A model generated the notes under the pieces. That model was not told the DNA's origin and made no database searches. It saw only the letters and a list, made by a program, of their open reading frames with translations. A stretch of DNA of 64,000 nt from BOG-1155 sp963717985 (lineage in GTDB: Bacteria > Desulfobacterota > Syntrophorhabdia > Syntrophorhabdales > WCHB1-27): assembly GCA_963717985.1 (NCBI GenBank), contig CAVQYC010000005.1, forward strand, positions 310,001-374,000, given 5' to 3'. Each line of letters begins with the position of its first letter. The stretch's first letter is position 1. The position numbers and the translations under genes were made by a program. Below are positions 17,943-25,510 of the stretch, piece after piece.

Positions 17943-18710
17943 CTACCAGACCTTCCAGGGGCAGGCGCCTGAATCCCAGAGCTCATTGAGGAGCATCACA
18001 TCCCTCAAGGTGTCCATGCACTGCCAGAAACTGTCGTGCTTATACGCCGCCAATTGGCCATCCCGCGCCAGCCGCTCCAGGGGCTGGCGTTCAAAAGGCA
18101 TCTCGTCGCCGCTAATGTAATCGAAAACTCCCGGCTCCAATACAAAAAACCCTCCGTTGATCCAGCCTTCCCCTAACTGCGGCTTTTCGATGAAGTCGGT
18201 GACCAGCCCGTTATCGATGGCCATACCCCCGAACCTGGACGGTGGACGTACGGCGGTTACGGTGGCAAGCTTGCCATGGCTCTTGTGGAATGCCAGGAGT
18301 GCCTGAATGTCGATATCGGCCACCCCGTCCCCATAAGTGAGCATGAAGGTTTGATTGTCCAGATAGTTCCGGATGCGCAGGATGCGGCCTCCCGTCATCG
18401 TCTTGTCGCCGGTATCGACGAGGGTAATCCTCCACGGCTCGGTACTGTTACTGTGAAGAAGGGAGCTGTTGGTTCTCAGGTCGATGGTAATGTCCGATCC
18501 GTGGGTTACATAGTTTGCGAAGAATTCTTTGATCGTGTAGCCCTTGTACCCCAGGCAGACTACGAAATCCTCAAAGCCCCAGCGTCCGTATATCTTCATG
18601 ATATGCCAGATGATCGGTCTCCCTCCGATTTCAACCATGGGTTTTGGCTTGACAATAGTTTCCTCGGTCAAGCGTGTGCCTAGTCCGCCGGCCAGAATGA
18701 CAGTTTTCAT
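17943..18710 (-). CDS. rfbF: Glucose-1-phosphate cytidylyltransferase
   Basis: About 255 residues from the ATG at 18710, which has GAGGT six bases upstream; the longer frame start at 18746 lacks such support. The nucleotidyltransferase signature is MKTVILAGGLGTRL, followed by KPKPMVEIGGRPIIWHIMK, LTYGDGVADID and a C-terminal FWQCMDTLRD. These are specific to the RfbF branch that makes CDP-glucose from glucose-1-phosphate and CTP. It is the first gene of the CDP-sugar block; the 169-base gap behind it (18,711-18,879) may contain its own promoter, though I see no convincing one. Confidence 0.93.
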   Translation of the reverse strand: MKTVILAGGLGTRLTEETIVKPKPMVEIGGRPIIWHIMKIYGRWGFEDFVVCLGYKGYTIKEFFANYVTHGSDITIDLRTNSSLLHSNSTEPWRITLVDTGDKTMTGGRILRIRNYLDNQTFMLTYGDGVADIDIQALLAFHKSHGKLATVTAVRPPSRFGGMAIDNGLVTDFIEKPQLGEGWINGGFFVLEPGVFDYISGDEMPFERQPLERLARDGQLAAYKHDSFWQCMDTLRDVMLLNELWDSGACPWKVW

Positions 18711-18879
18711 GATAGTACCTCGTTCATGCGGGTGAGAGGCGGGCAATCATCGACAAAAAGTGTGCGCTTCGCCACAGATTTGGGTCGGCGCAACAGATGA
18801 AGCATCGAGATTGGTCGCCGCTGGAAAATGCAATATTGACAAACACGACCGATAGCATACGGCTAAGAAGACAAGGAAT

Positions 18880-19752
18880 TCAAGGCTTTTTTCCAGGAGC
18901 GGCACCGCCTCCCGTAATCTCCTCCACGTACCGGTCCACGCTGCTTGTCCAGTCCGGTATCTCCGCGCCGAGGGCGGCTGCGAGCTTCGCGTTCGACAGC
19001 GCTGAAAAGCGGGGGCGCCGGGCAGGGGAGGGGAAATAGTCCGTGGAAACGGGTATGATGGTATTCGTCATGCCCATCCGCGTCAGGAAGTAACGCGCGA
19101 TCTGATAGCGTGAAGCGTAGCCGCTCGCGGTCATGTGGTAGGCGCCGGAGAGATTCGCCTTCAACGCGAGCAGGGTGAGACGCACGATGTCCCGCGTCGA
19201 GGTGGGCGTCGAGACCTGGTCGTCGACGACCTTGAGCGCGCGGCCTTGGTCTGCCCATTGGAGAAGCTTATAGAGGAAGTTCTGCGTCCCCTCTCCGAAA
19301 ACCCAGCTCACGCGGAACAGAAGAAAAGGGACTGATGTTTCCTGGAGAACGTGCTCGCCCGCCAATTTGCTCCGTCCGTATTCGTTGAGAGGGCAGGGTG
19401 TGTCCTCCTCCGTGTAGGGTGCGCCTTTCTGCCCGTCGAACACGTAGTCCGTGCCGTAGTGGACCAGAAGGGCGCCGGCCTCCCTGCACGCTGCTGCCAG
19501 AAGGCCGACGCCCGTTGCGTTTATCGCGAAGGCCGGACCGGGGTCCCTTTCCGCGTCATCCACGAGGTTGTAGGCCGCGCAGTTGAGGACCACATCAGGC
19601 CGACTGCCGGCGATTATGTGCCTGACCGCATCGCTGTTCGTAATGTCCAGCTTTTCCTCGTCCGGTGCATCCACCTCGAATTCCGGCGCGGCGAGCCGCT
19701 TCGTAAATTCCCGTCCGAGCTGGCCATTCTTTCCAGCAATGAGGATTTTCAT
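18880..19752 (-). CDS. rfbD: dTDP-4-dehydrorhamnose reductase
   Basis: 290 residues, ATG start at 19752. It begins MKILIAGKNGQLGREF, the RfbD dinucleotide motif, with DYVFDG and YGRSKLAGE (the catalytic Tyr-Lys pair) near residue 130, and the conserved RVSWVFGEG-NF stretch. It catalyses the last step of dTDP-L-rhamnose synthesis. It sits 31 bases after rfbA. The other two pathway genes, rfbB and rfbC, are not in the window and must be elsewhere, or the gene serves a related dTDP-sugar. Confidence 0.93.
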   Translation of the reverse strand: MKILIAGKNGQLGREFTKRLAAPEFEVDAPDEEKLDITNSDAVRHIIAGSRPDVVLNCAAYNLVDDAERDPGPAFAINATGVGLLAAACREAGALLVHYGTDYVFDGQKGAPYTEEDTPCPLNEYGRSKLAGEHVLQETSVPFLLFRVSWVFGEGTQNFLYKLLQWADQGRALKVVDDQVSTPTSTRDIVRLTLLALKANLSGAYHMTASGYASRYQIARYFLTRMGMTNTIIPVSTDYFPSPARRPRFSALSNAKLAAALGAEIPDWTSSVDRYVEEITGGGAAPGKKP

Positions 19753-19783
19753 GTGATCGGGCAGCCGCTTGTGTCCCTCCGAT

Positions 19784-20674
19784 TTAACCTTTCTTCCTCG
19801 GTTTTCCGGTGAGGGCGAGGAGGTATTGTCCGTAGCCGTTCTTCTTCAGAGGCTCCGCGAGTGCGATCAGTTGTTGCTCGTCTATGTATCCCAGCGCATA
19901 GGCGATCTCCTCTATACAGGCGACTTTGAGGCCCTGCCGTTTTTCTATGGTCGCCATGAATTCCGAGGCCTCAAGAAGCGTTTCGTGCGTGCCCGTGTCG
20001 AGCCAGGCATAGCCCCTGCCGAGAAGTTCCGCCCGGAGCTTCCCTCTTTCGAGATACGCCCTGTTCACGTCCGTGATCTCCAGCTCCCCCCGCGCCGAGG
20101 GGCTGATATTCCTCGCTATCTCTATCACCTCGTTGTCGTAGAAATAGAGACCGGTCACCGCGTAGTTTGATTTGGGTTTTTTCGGTTTTTCCTCGATCGA
20201 TATGATCTTCTGGTCTTCGTCAAATTCGGCTATGCCGTACCGTTCAGGGTCCTTCACATAATAGCCGAAGACCGTTGCCCCACCCTGTGTGCGCACGTCA
20301 GAGACCGCTTTTCTCAGAAGCTCCGTCAGACCGTGTCCGTAGAAGATGTTATCGCCCAGTATCAGGCAGGTATCGTCGCTGCCCACGAAGTCCGCGCCTA
20401 TGATGAATGCTTCAGCAAGTCCGTTTGGCTGGGGCTGTTCGCGATAAGAGAACGTCAACCCGAGATGGGAGCCGTCTCTAAAGATGTCTTTGAAGCGTCC
20501 CAGGTCCTGGGGCGTGGAAATGATGAGGATATCCCTGATACCCGCGAGCATGAGCACCGACAGGGGGAAATAGATCATCGGCTTGTCGTAGACGGGTATC
20601 AACTGCTTGCAGACGCCGAGGGTAACAGGGAAAAGCCTTGTGCCGCTGCCCCCTGCCAATATGATGCCTTTCAT
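19784..20674 (-). CDS. rfbA: Glucose-1-phosphate thymidylyltransferase
   Basis: 296 residues from the ATG at 20674 with GGAGG eleven bases upstream; the frame is open to 20710 but unsupported there. It begins MKGIILAGGSGTRLFPVT and has KQLIPVYDKPMIYFPLS, ILGDNIFYG, and WLDTGTHETLLEAS near residue 225, all hallmarks of RfbA/RmlA. It makes dTDP-glucose from glucose-1-phosphate and dTTP. It is the first gene of the long minus-strand polysaccharide operon, so the operon's promoter should lie in the 640-base gap upstream. Confidence 0.95.
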   Translation of the reverse strand: MKGIILAGGSGTRLFPVTLGVCKQLIPVYDKPMIYFPLSVLMLAGIRDILIISTPQDLGRFKDIFRDGSHLGLTFSYREQPQPNGLAEAFIIGADFVGSDDTCLILGDNIFYGHGLTELLRKAVSDVRTQGGATVFGYYVKDPERYGIAEFDEDQKIISIEEKPKKPKSNYAVTGLYFYDNEVIEIARNISPSARGELEITDVNRAYLERGKLRAELLGRGYAWLDTGTHETLLEASEFMATIEKRQGLKVACIEEIAYALGYIDEQQLIALAEPLKKNGYGQYLLALTGKPRKKG

Positions 20675-21188
20675 AGCCGGCCGATCCTCCTTGTCACGGT
20701 AATACGGCAATCGATGCGTGCCGCCCCCTCGCCCGTATCCTAAAAAAGGGCTGACGCGGTAATTCGGTTCACACCAGCGCGACCCGCGGCCTTACGATGC
20801 CTTTTCCTTTCATCAAAAAAAAAGGGGGGGGTAGTTAGACCAAAGATACGGCCGAGGAGGCCCGAACACTCAAGGAAGCGAAAAAGCGAGGAACCGTCAA
20901 AAGTCGATCCATGCTCTCTCACGATGGAGCGCATGGCTGAAGCGATAGATTTTTGATAAGCTACCGCCGTGAATGCCCTCTGTCATCCCGCTACGACCAC
21001 ACTTGTTGTCAACTCAAAACCATCTTATGCCGGTAAGCTGTCTATCAGAATATCTATTCTAACAAAAAATTGGCCAACTGTGCAACCGTGTAACTAGGCA
21101 GACCGCTAATACGGATGCCCAGAAATGACAGAAATGGCACAATTCGTAAGAAGCGCACCGGAGATCACCGTCTCTTCGCCCCTTGTTT
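20675..21188. other. Non-coding gap upstream of rfbA
   Basis: No convincing gene in this stretch (the gap runs on to the methyltransferase start at 21,317). It should hold the promoter of the minus-strand rfb operon. Visible elements are an A9G8 homopolymer junction at 20,815-20,831, a 14-base inverted repeat AGAATA-TC-TATTCT at 21,047-21,060, and on the minus strand a TAGAAT hexamer (complement of 21,056-21,061) that could act as a -10 box, though no good -35 partner is seen. A 64-codon frame crossing the A/G tract has no homology features and is not called. Confidence 0.6.
20815..20831. repeat. A9G8 homopolymer junction
   Basis: Nine A followed directly by eight G on the plus strand, in the non-coding DNA about 140 bases upstream of the rfbA start. 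Tracts of this length slip during replication and are classical contingency sites when placed in promoters or genes of surface glycans. Whether it lies within the promoter or leader of the rfb operon is not known. Confidence 0.9.
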
Positions 21189-21228
21189 CTATGGCAGTTT
21201 CCCCGCGGACAGGCTCGTTCTCTTGAAA
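21189..21228. repeat. Direct repeat, left copy: relic of a DUF4013 gene 3' end
   Basis: Forty bases that match 24,835-24,874 at 37 positions in the same orientation, with weaker similarity continuing leftward to about 21,165. On the minus strand this copy reads FKRTSLSAGKLP and then TAG, identical to the last twelve residues and stop of the DUF4013 protein at the right end. Nothing else of that gene is present here. The copies bracket the methyltransferase-glycosyltransferase cassette. Confidence 0.85.
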
Positions 21229-21316
21229 TGGAGTTTCTCTCCCGGCGCCCGTGAATGCAGTCTTACTCACGGGGGACTTGAAATAGTTGTTGTAATCTTG
21301 CGGCATTTCTCTGATA

Positions 21317-22093
21317 ATGAAGATCAAGGCCATGGCAGTTGCGTCATCACATACAGGTTCTTCCGGTGCGCCTATGAGCGAAAATCCCGATCCGCAGGTG
21401 AGGACGAAAGATTTCGAGTTCCTCGCTTTGCAGAAGGCCAATAACTACCGCGCGGCCCTAGTTCGGGAGTTCTCCCCTTTTCTCAAAGGCCGCGTCATCG
21501 AAGTCGGCGCCGGTATCGGCCAACTCACCGAGGACTTGTCCGCGGTGCCCACCGTCCGGGAACTGGTATCCGTCGAGCCCGAGCCCACGTTCTGCGAGAC
21601 TTTCCGGCGACTCCACCCCGGATTGTGCGTCGTTCAGGGCACCGTGGACGTCTTGCCCACCGACTCTGCCTGGGACGCCGTGGTGAGCGTCAACGTGCTC
21701 GAACACATCTATGAAGACGACACCGAATTAGCCCGGTGGCGGCAAAAGCTTGCGGCCCGTGGCGGCCATCTGTGCCTCTTCGTTCCTGCCCGTCCCGAGA
21801 TCTATGCGCCGATCGATCGCGATTTTGGCCATCACCGCCGCTATACACGCCCGCAATTGCGTTCCAAGCTGGAAGGGGCGGGCTTTTCCATTATCCGTTT
21901 GAACTATTTCAACTGGGTAGGTTACTTTGCCTGGTGGTTCAACTTCCGTTCGCTGAAGAAACGCCACTTCGATGTCGGTGCCGTGGCGTTCTTTGATCGG
22001 GCCATTTTTCCGGTCGTCCACGCCCTGGAGCGCAATATTGTCCGACCGCCGTTCGGGCAAAGCCTGCTGGCCATCGCTCGAGCCCAGCCATGA
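21317..22093 (+). CDS. Class I SAM-dependent methyltransferase
   Basis: 258 residues in the longest frame; starts at 21,335 or 21,374 are also possible because none has a clear Shine-Dalgarno. Motif I is VIEVGAGIGQLTE, followed by an acidic VSVEPE loop, VVSVNVLEHIYEDD (motif II/post-II) and GGHLCLFVPA. These are the features of the methyltransferase 11/12 type. It starts a plus-strand cassette with a GT2 and a GT39-like protein, so methylation of a lipid-linked sugar or glycan terminus is a reasonable guess. The substrate is not identifiable. Confidence 0.8.
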   Translation: MKIKAMAVASSHTGSSGAPMSENPDPQVRTKDFEFLALQKANNYRAALVREFSPFLKGRVIEVGAGIGQLTEDLSAVPTVRELVSVEPEPTFCETFRRLHPGLCVVQGTVDVLPTDSAWDAVVSVNVLEHIYEDDTELARWRQKLAARGGHLCLFVPARPEIYAPIDRDFGHHRRYTRPQLRSKLEGAGFSIIRLNYFNWVGYFAWWFNFRSLKKRHFDVGAVAFFDRAIFPVVHALERNIVRPPFGQSLLAIARAQP

Positions 22094-22206
22094 ACAATTT
22101 GTTCGGGCAGAGGGGCTGTGTGAAAGGCAGCCGCTGAAAGTGATCAGCCGACCCCGTTGCAAGCTAGCCGGAAAAGCGATTTGCCATTTGCCTCGACAAA
22201 TCAAAA

Positions 22207-22935
22207 ATGTTAAACTGGGCCGCAGTGAAACTATCCATTATCATACCCGCATATAATGAGGGCTCGACGATCGGTGACATATGCGAAAAGATACGACAGG
22301 TCCCGATGATTGCCGGTGTCGAAAAGGAAATTGTAGTCGTCAACGATGCGTCATCGGACAATACGGAGGAGATGGTCTTTCTATACAGGGAAGAACATCA
22401 AGATCTTCCCATCAGCTATTTCAAGCATAGTGTCAATAGAGGCAAGGGGGCGGCGCTCCACACCGGAATACAGGGAGCCACAGGAGATTTCGTCATAATT
22501 CAGGATGCCGATCTCGAATACGATCCGCAGGAGTATAATCTGCTTCTGAAGCCGATTCTTGACGGCTTCGCCGATATTGTCTATGGTTCACGTTTTGCGG
22601 GCGGAAATCCGCATAGAATTCTCTTTTTCTGGCATACCCTAGGCAATCGACTTCTCACGTTTTTGTCCAATATGTTTACGAATTTGAACCTTAGCGATAT
22701 GGAAACCTGCTACAAACTCTTCCGCGCGGAGATAATAAAATCGATCGATCTCCGGGAGAGCCGTTTCGGCTTTGAGCCAGAAGTCACGGCGAAAATTGCC
22801 CGGATTCCGAATGTGAGAATCTACGAGGTCGGTATTTCGTATTACGGGCGGACCTATCGGGAGGGGAAAAAGATCAACTGGAAGGACGGGCTCAAGGCGC
22901 TGTACTGCATCGTCAGGTATAATCTCTTTGCGTGA
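22207..22935 (+). CDS. Family 2 glycosyltransferase, DPM1-like
   Basis: 242 residues. The GT-A fold begins KLSIIIPAYNEGSTI, with VVNDASSDNTEE and the metal-binding QDADLEYDP. It lacks C-terminal membrane helices, like the soluble DPM1 class, and ends with the typical YYGRTYREGKKINWKDG stretch. The start could be ATG at 22,207 or the GTG at 22,225 that gives the usual MKLSII N-terminus; neither has a strong ribosome site. It probably makes polyprenyl-phosphate-hexose for the GT39-like protein two genes downstream. Confidence 0.87.
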   Translation: MLNWAAVKLSIIIPAYNEGSTIGDICEKIRQVPMIAGVEKEIVVVNDASSDNTEEMVFLYREEHQDLPISYFKHSVNRGKGAALHTGIQGATGDFVIIQDADLEYDPQEYNLLLKPILDGFADIVYGSRFAGGNPHRILFFWHTLGNRLLTFLSNMFTNLNLSDMETCYKLFRAEIIKSIDLRESRFGFEPEVTAKIARIPNVRIYEVGISYYGRTYREGKKINWKDGLKALYCIVRYNLFA

Positions 22936-22984
22936 CGCGTTTTCCGGGATCAGGTCTACCAAGGAAAGGACGTGGCTATTCAAG

Positions 22985-23395
22985 ATGACTCGATCCAGGC
23001 TCAGGACGTATATAGTCCTTGCACTAGTGATCCCCTTCGCGCTCTATGCTAATTTGAGGATAATCAATAAAGAAGCAGGCAGATTGAAGGGACCCGGTCG
23101 CACCGAAGAGATACTGTACGAAGCGCGCCTCGAACCACTCAAGGAGATGCTGCCCAAGGACGCAATTGTCGGCTATGTGACCGATGAAAGCGTAGATGCG
23201 CTGCACAAGGTCAAATACTTTGTTCTCACTCAGTATGATCTTTGCCCGTTATTGGTAGTGAGAGGGAAGAATTATCCTTTTGTGATAGGTGGTTATTACG
23301 ATATCGATAACGCCGGGGGACCGGAGTCGGCAGACCTCGTCCTCGTGAAAGATTTCGGCTATGGCATCCGATTGTATCGGGGAAAACAGGAATGA
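22985..23395 (+). CDS. Small membrane-anchored protein of unknown function
   Basis: About 136 residues from the ATG at 22,985; the frame can be extended to a TTG at 22,928 but a purine-rich ribosome site (GGAAAGGA) favours the later start. One hydrophobic helix near residues 5-25 is followed by a periplasm-type soluble domain of about 100 residues. I do not recognise a family. Its stop overlaps the ATG of the following GT39-like gene (ATGA), which argues that it works with that membrane glycosyltransferase. Confidence 0.65.
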   Translation: MTRSRLRTYIVLALVIPFALYANLRIINKEAGRLKGPGRTEEILYEARLEPLKEMLPKDAIVGYVTDESVDALHKVKYFVLTQYDLCPLLVVRGKNYPFVIGGYYDIDNAGGPESADLVLVKDFGYGIRLYRGKQE

Positions 23396-24930
23396 TGTTA
23401 AACCTCTTTCTCTCTATCGCGGCGCCCCTTGCGGCCGGACTCCTGTTGGTGCGATTGGCATGGCGGCCTGGGGCCGGTATCCATACGTGTGTATTGCAGT
23501 TCGTCCTCGGATCGGGCCTTGCCGTCGGGATATCGTCCTGTACCTTCTTTCTCTGGTTGGCCAGGCCTTTCTCTATGGGTATTCAATTCGCTGTTGCGGA
23601 GCCGGTCTTCCTTTTTTGTGCAGTCGCAGCCTGTCTCGCATTTAAGAAACCGAGACGTGCTGTTCTCACCAACCTTCTCCCCGACCCGTTTGCTTCGCTC
23701 CCCGGAGACGTGGCCGATACGGATCGCATCCCGAAACGCGTGTTGGTCGGCTTTTATGTTGTCCTTGCGTGCGCCATTGCAGCCCTTATACTGGTTTTCA
23801 TCAATAAGCCTCACGGCGGCGGAGATTCTTACGGAATCTGGAACTTGCGGGCAAGATTCCTGTTTCGCGGGCACGAAGAATGGACTAGAGGTTTTTCCAG
23901 CCTTATAAGCTGGTCTCATCCGGATTATCCACTCCTCATCCCGTCTTCCATAGCCCGCGTGTGGACCTACCTGGGGTTCGATACCCCAAGAGTACCTCAG
24001 TTGATAGCCGCCTTTTTCACCCTGGGAACCGCTACACTCCTGTTCTCTTCTCTTGCCGTCTTCCGCTCGGCGAATAAGGGGCTGTCGGCCGTGCTGTTCC
24101 TAATGGCAACCACGTATTTCGTAAGGCTCAGTGGGACTCAATACGCCGATATTCCCACCGGTTTCTTCATTCTGACCACAATTGTGCTGCTTGCTTTGAG
24201 GGATGCGACGGATGGAGAGCATCCGGGATTACTTTGTCTTGCAGGGATGGCAGCAGGTTTTGCGGCATGGACAAAAAACGAGGGTATGCTCTTCGTCTTC
24301 AGTATATTGGCTGCAAGGTTTGTGGTACTAATAATAAGGAGCGGGTACAAGAGTTGTTTCAGGGAATCGGGCTTTTTCCTCGTGGGGCTTTTGCCGGTTC
24401 TTGGAATACTCTTCTATTTTAAGCTGCGGTATGCGCCTCCGAGCGATCTCTTTGGGTCTCACGACTTTGAGTTGATGGTCCGAAAGTTGAGCGACCTTCA
24501 TCGGTATGTGTTGGTGGCCAAGGCGTTTGGGAATGAGATCCTTCGCTGGGGAAATGGCCTCACCGCTGTATTTGTGGTTTACGCTATAGCCGGCGGCATA
24601 AAGCTCAACCGAAGGTATCTGACCACTGTTGCTATGGATTTCATCATGCTTGCCCTTATGATCATAGGATATTTCTTTGTATACGTTCTTACCCCCTACG
24701 ACCTGAAATGGCATTTGGGGAGTTCCCTTGAGCGACTTTTCCTACAGCTTTGGCCGACCTTCCTGTTTGTGTTTTTCTTGATCGTAAGCCCCGGTGAAGA
24801 CCATAGTGAGGACCTTCTCATCACCCCCAGGTTCCTAGGGCAGCTTCCCCGCGGACAAGCTCGTTCTCTTGAAAAGCTGGGTGAAGTAGTATGTAGCGAC
24901 GAGGAGGACGTAGTAAATAAGGACCGATGA
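23392..24930 (+). CDS. GT39/ArnT-like polytopic membrane glycosyltransferase
   Basis: 512 residues with about eleven hydrophobic segments. The first large periplasmic loop contains GGGDSYGIWNLRARFLFRG followed by SHPDYPLL, resembling the acidic loop of PMT/ArnT-type GT-C enzymes that use polyprenyl-phosphate sugars. The last 32 codons lie antisense to the 3' end of the DUF4013 gene and over the right copy of a 40-base direct repeat; that tail is hydrophilic and low in family-like features, so the original protein probably ended near 24,830 and now reads through a junction. The family call is moderate. Confidence 0.72.
   Translation: MMLNLFLSIAAPLAAGLLLVRLAWRPGAGIHTCVLQFVLGSGLAVGISSCTFFLWLARPFSMGIQFAVAEPVFLFCAVAACLAFKKPRRAVLTNLLPDPFASLPGDVADTDRIPKRVLVGFYVVLACAIAALILVFINKPHGGGDSYGIWNLRARFLFRGHEEWTRGFSSLISWSHPDYPLLIPSSIARVWTYLGFDTPRVPQLIAAFFTLGTATLLFSSLAVFRSANKGLSAVLFLMATTYFVRLSGTQYADIPTGFFILTTIVLLALRDATDGEHPGLLCLAGMAAGFAAWTKNEGMLFVFSILAARFVVLIIRSGYKSCFRESGFFLVGLLPVLGILFYFKLRYAPPSDLFGSHDFELMVRKLSDLHRYVLVAKAFGNEILRWGNGLTAVFVVYAIAGGIKLNRRYLTTVAMDFIMLALMIIGYFFVYVLTPYDLKWHLGSSLERLFLQLWPTFLFVFFLIVSPGEDHSEDLLITPRFLGQLPRGQARSLEKLGEVVCSDEEDVVNKDR
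24835..24874. repeat. Direct repeat, right copy (3' end of DUF4013 gene)
   Basis: The intact counterpart of the repeat at 21,189-21,228, matching at 37 of 40 bases. It encodes the last twelve residues and TAG stop of the minus-strand DUF4013 gene and at the same time forms part of the 3' end of the plus-strand GT39-like gene. Similarity stops abruptly at 24,875 towards the DUF4013 coding body. Confidence 0.85.
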
Positions 24931-25473
24931 AAGGGCAAAGCCGAAAAGATAGGGAATGACATGAAGCCTGAAGGCAACGTACATACAGATGGCGGCGAGG
25001 CCGTACCCCGCGACGTAGGCCGCAAGGACCTCCCTTACCGCACTCGCTATCTTCTCGAACTCGAAGGCCCTGCGCACGTCCGTGTCTTGCACGGAGGTGC
25101 AGAAGGCGAAGGGGATAAAGAAGGAGCAGAAGATGAAGGCGAGGACCGCGAGGACCTTCATGATGCCCCCGATGAAAAGGGTGACGACGTTGCCGAAACT
25201 CGACAAAAGGAAGCTGAAGGAGAAAAGGAAGCAGGGAAGGGCTTCGTAGAGGATGACGATATAGGCGAGTCTTGCCCCCTCCCTCCAGAGCTCATTTTTT
25301 CGCTCCCACGTGGGGAGCCCTATGCCGCCTATCATGGTGAGGCCGGATGACCGTGAGAGATACCCCAGGGAGAGGAAGTTGACAATCGGGATAAAAAGGA
25401 TGATCCCGGCCGAGATCCAGCGTTTTACGTAGCGCGCGTTGAAGGTGAAGGATACGAAAGAGATAATGTCCAT
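24835..25473 (-). CDS. DUF4013 family membrane protein
   Basis: 212 residues, ATG start at 25,473, with about five hydrophobic segments. The layout, beginning with a short amphipathic stretch RWISAGIILFIPIVNFLSLGYLSR and followed by P-rich helices, is that of DUF4013, a family of unknown function found in bacteria and archaea. It is the last gene of a minus-strand group after the SPL-like gene (37-base gap) and overlaps the convergent GT39-like gene by 96 bases. No function is proposed. Confidence 0.75.
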   Translation of the reverse strand: MDIISFVSFTFNARYVKRWISAGIILFIPIVNFLSLGYLSRSSGLTMIGGIGLPTWERKNELWREGARLAYIVILYEALPCFLFSFSFLLSSFGNVVTLFIGGIMKVLAVLAFIFCSFFIPFAFCTSVQDTDVRRAFEFEKIASAVREVLAAYVAGYGLAAICMYVAFRLHVIPYLFGFALSSVLIYYVLLVATYYFTQLFKRTSLSAGKLP

Positions 25474-25510
25474 TATTTCATTTGCCCTGCGATGCCCTTT
25501 TCGTTGAGTC

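Noticed and set aside
20740..20934. A 64-codon minus-strand frame upstream of rfbA.
   Set aside because: It crosses the A9G8 tract, has no ribosome site and no recognisable features.
21106..21441. Minus-strand 111-codon frame and overlapping plus-strand frame near the left repeat.
   Set aside because: The DUF4013-like residues are in a different frame from this ORF, and the region is better explained as repeat relic and methyltransferase 5' end.
24840..24930. The C-terminal 30 residues of the GT39-like protein as a functional domain.
   Set aside because: They are encoded antisense to the DUF4013 gene end and over the direct repeat, so they are probably a readthrough tail.
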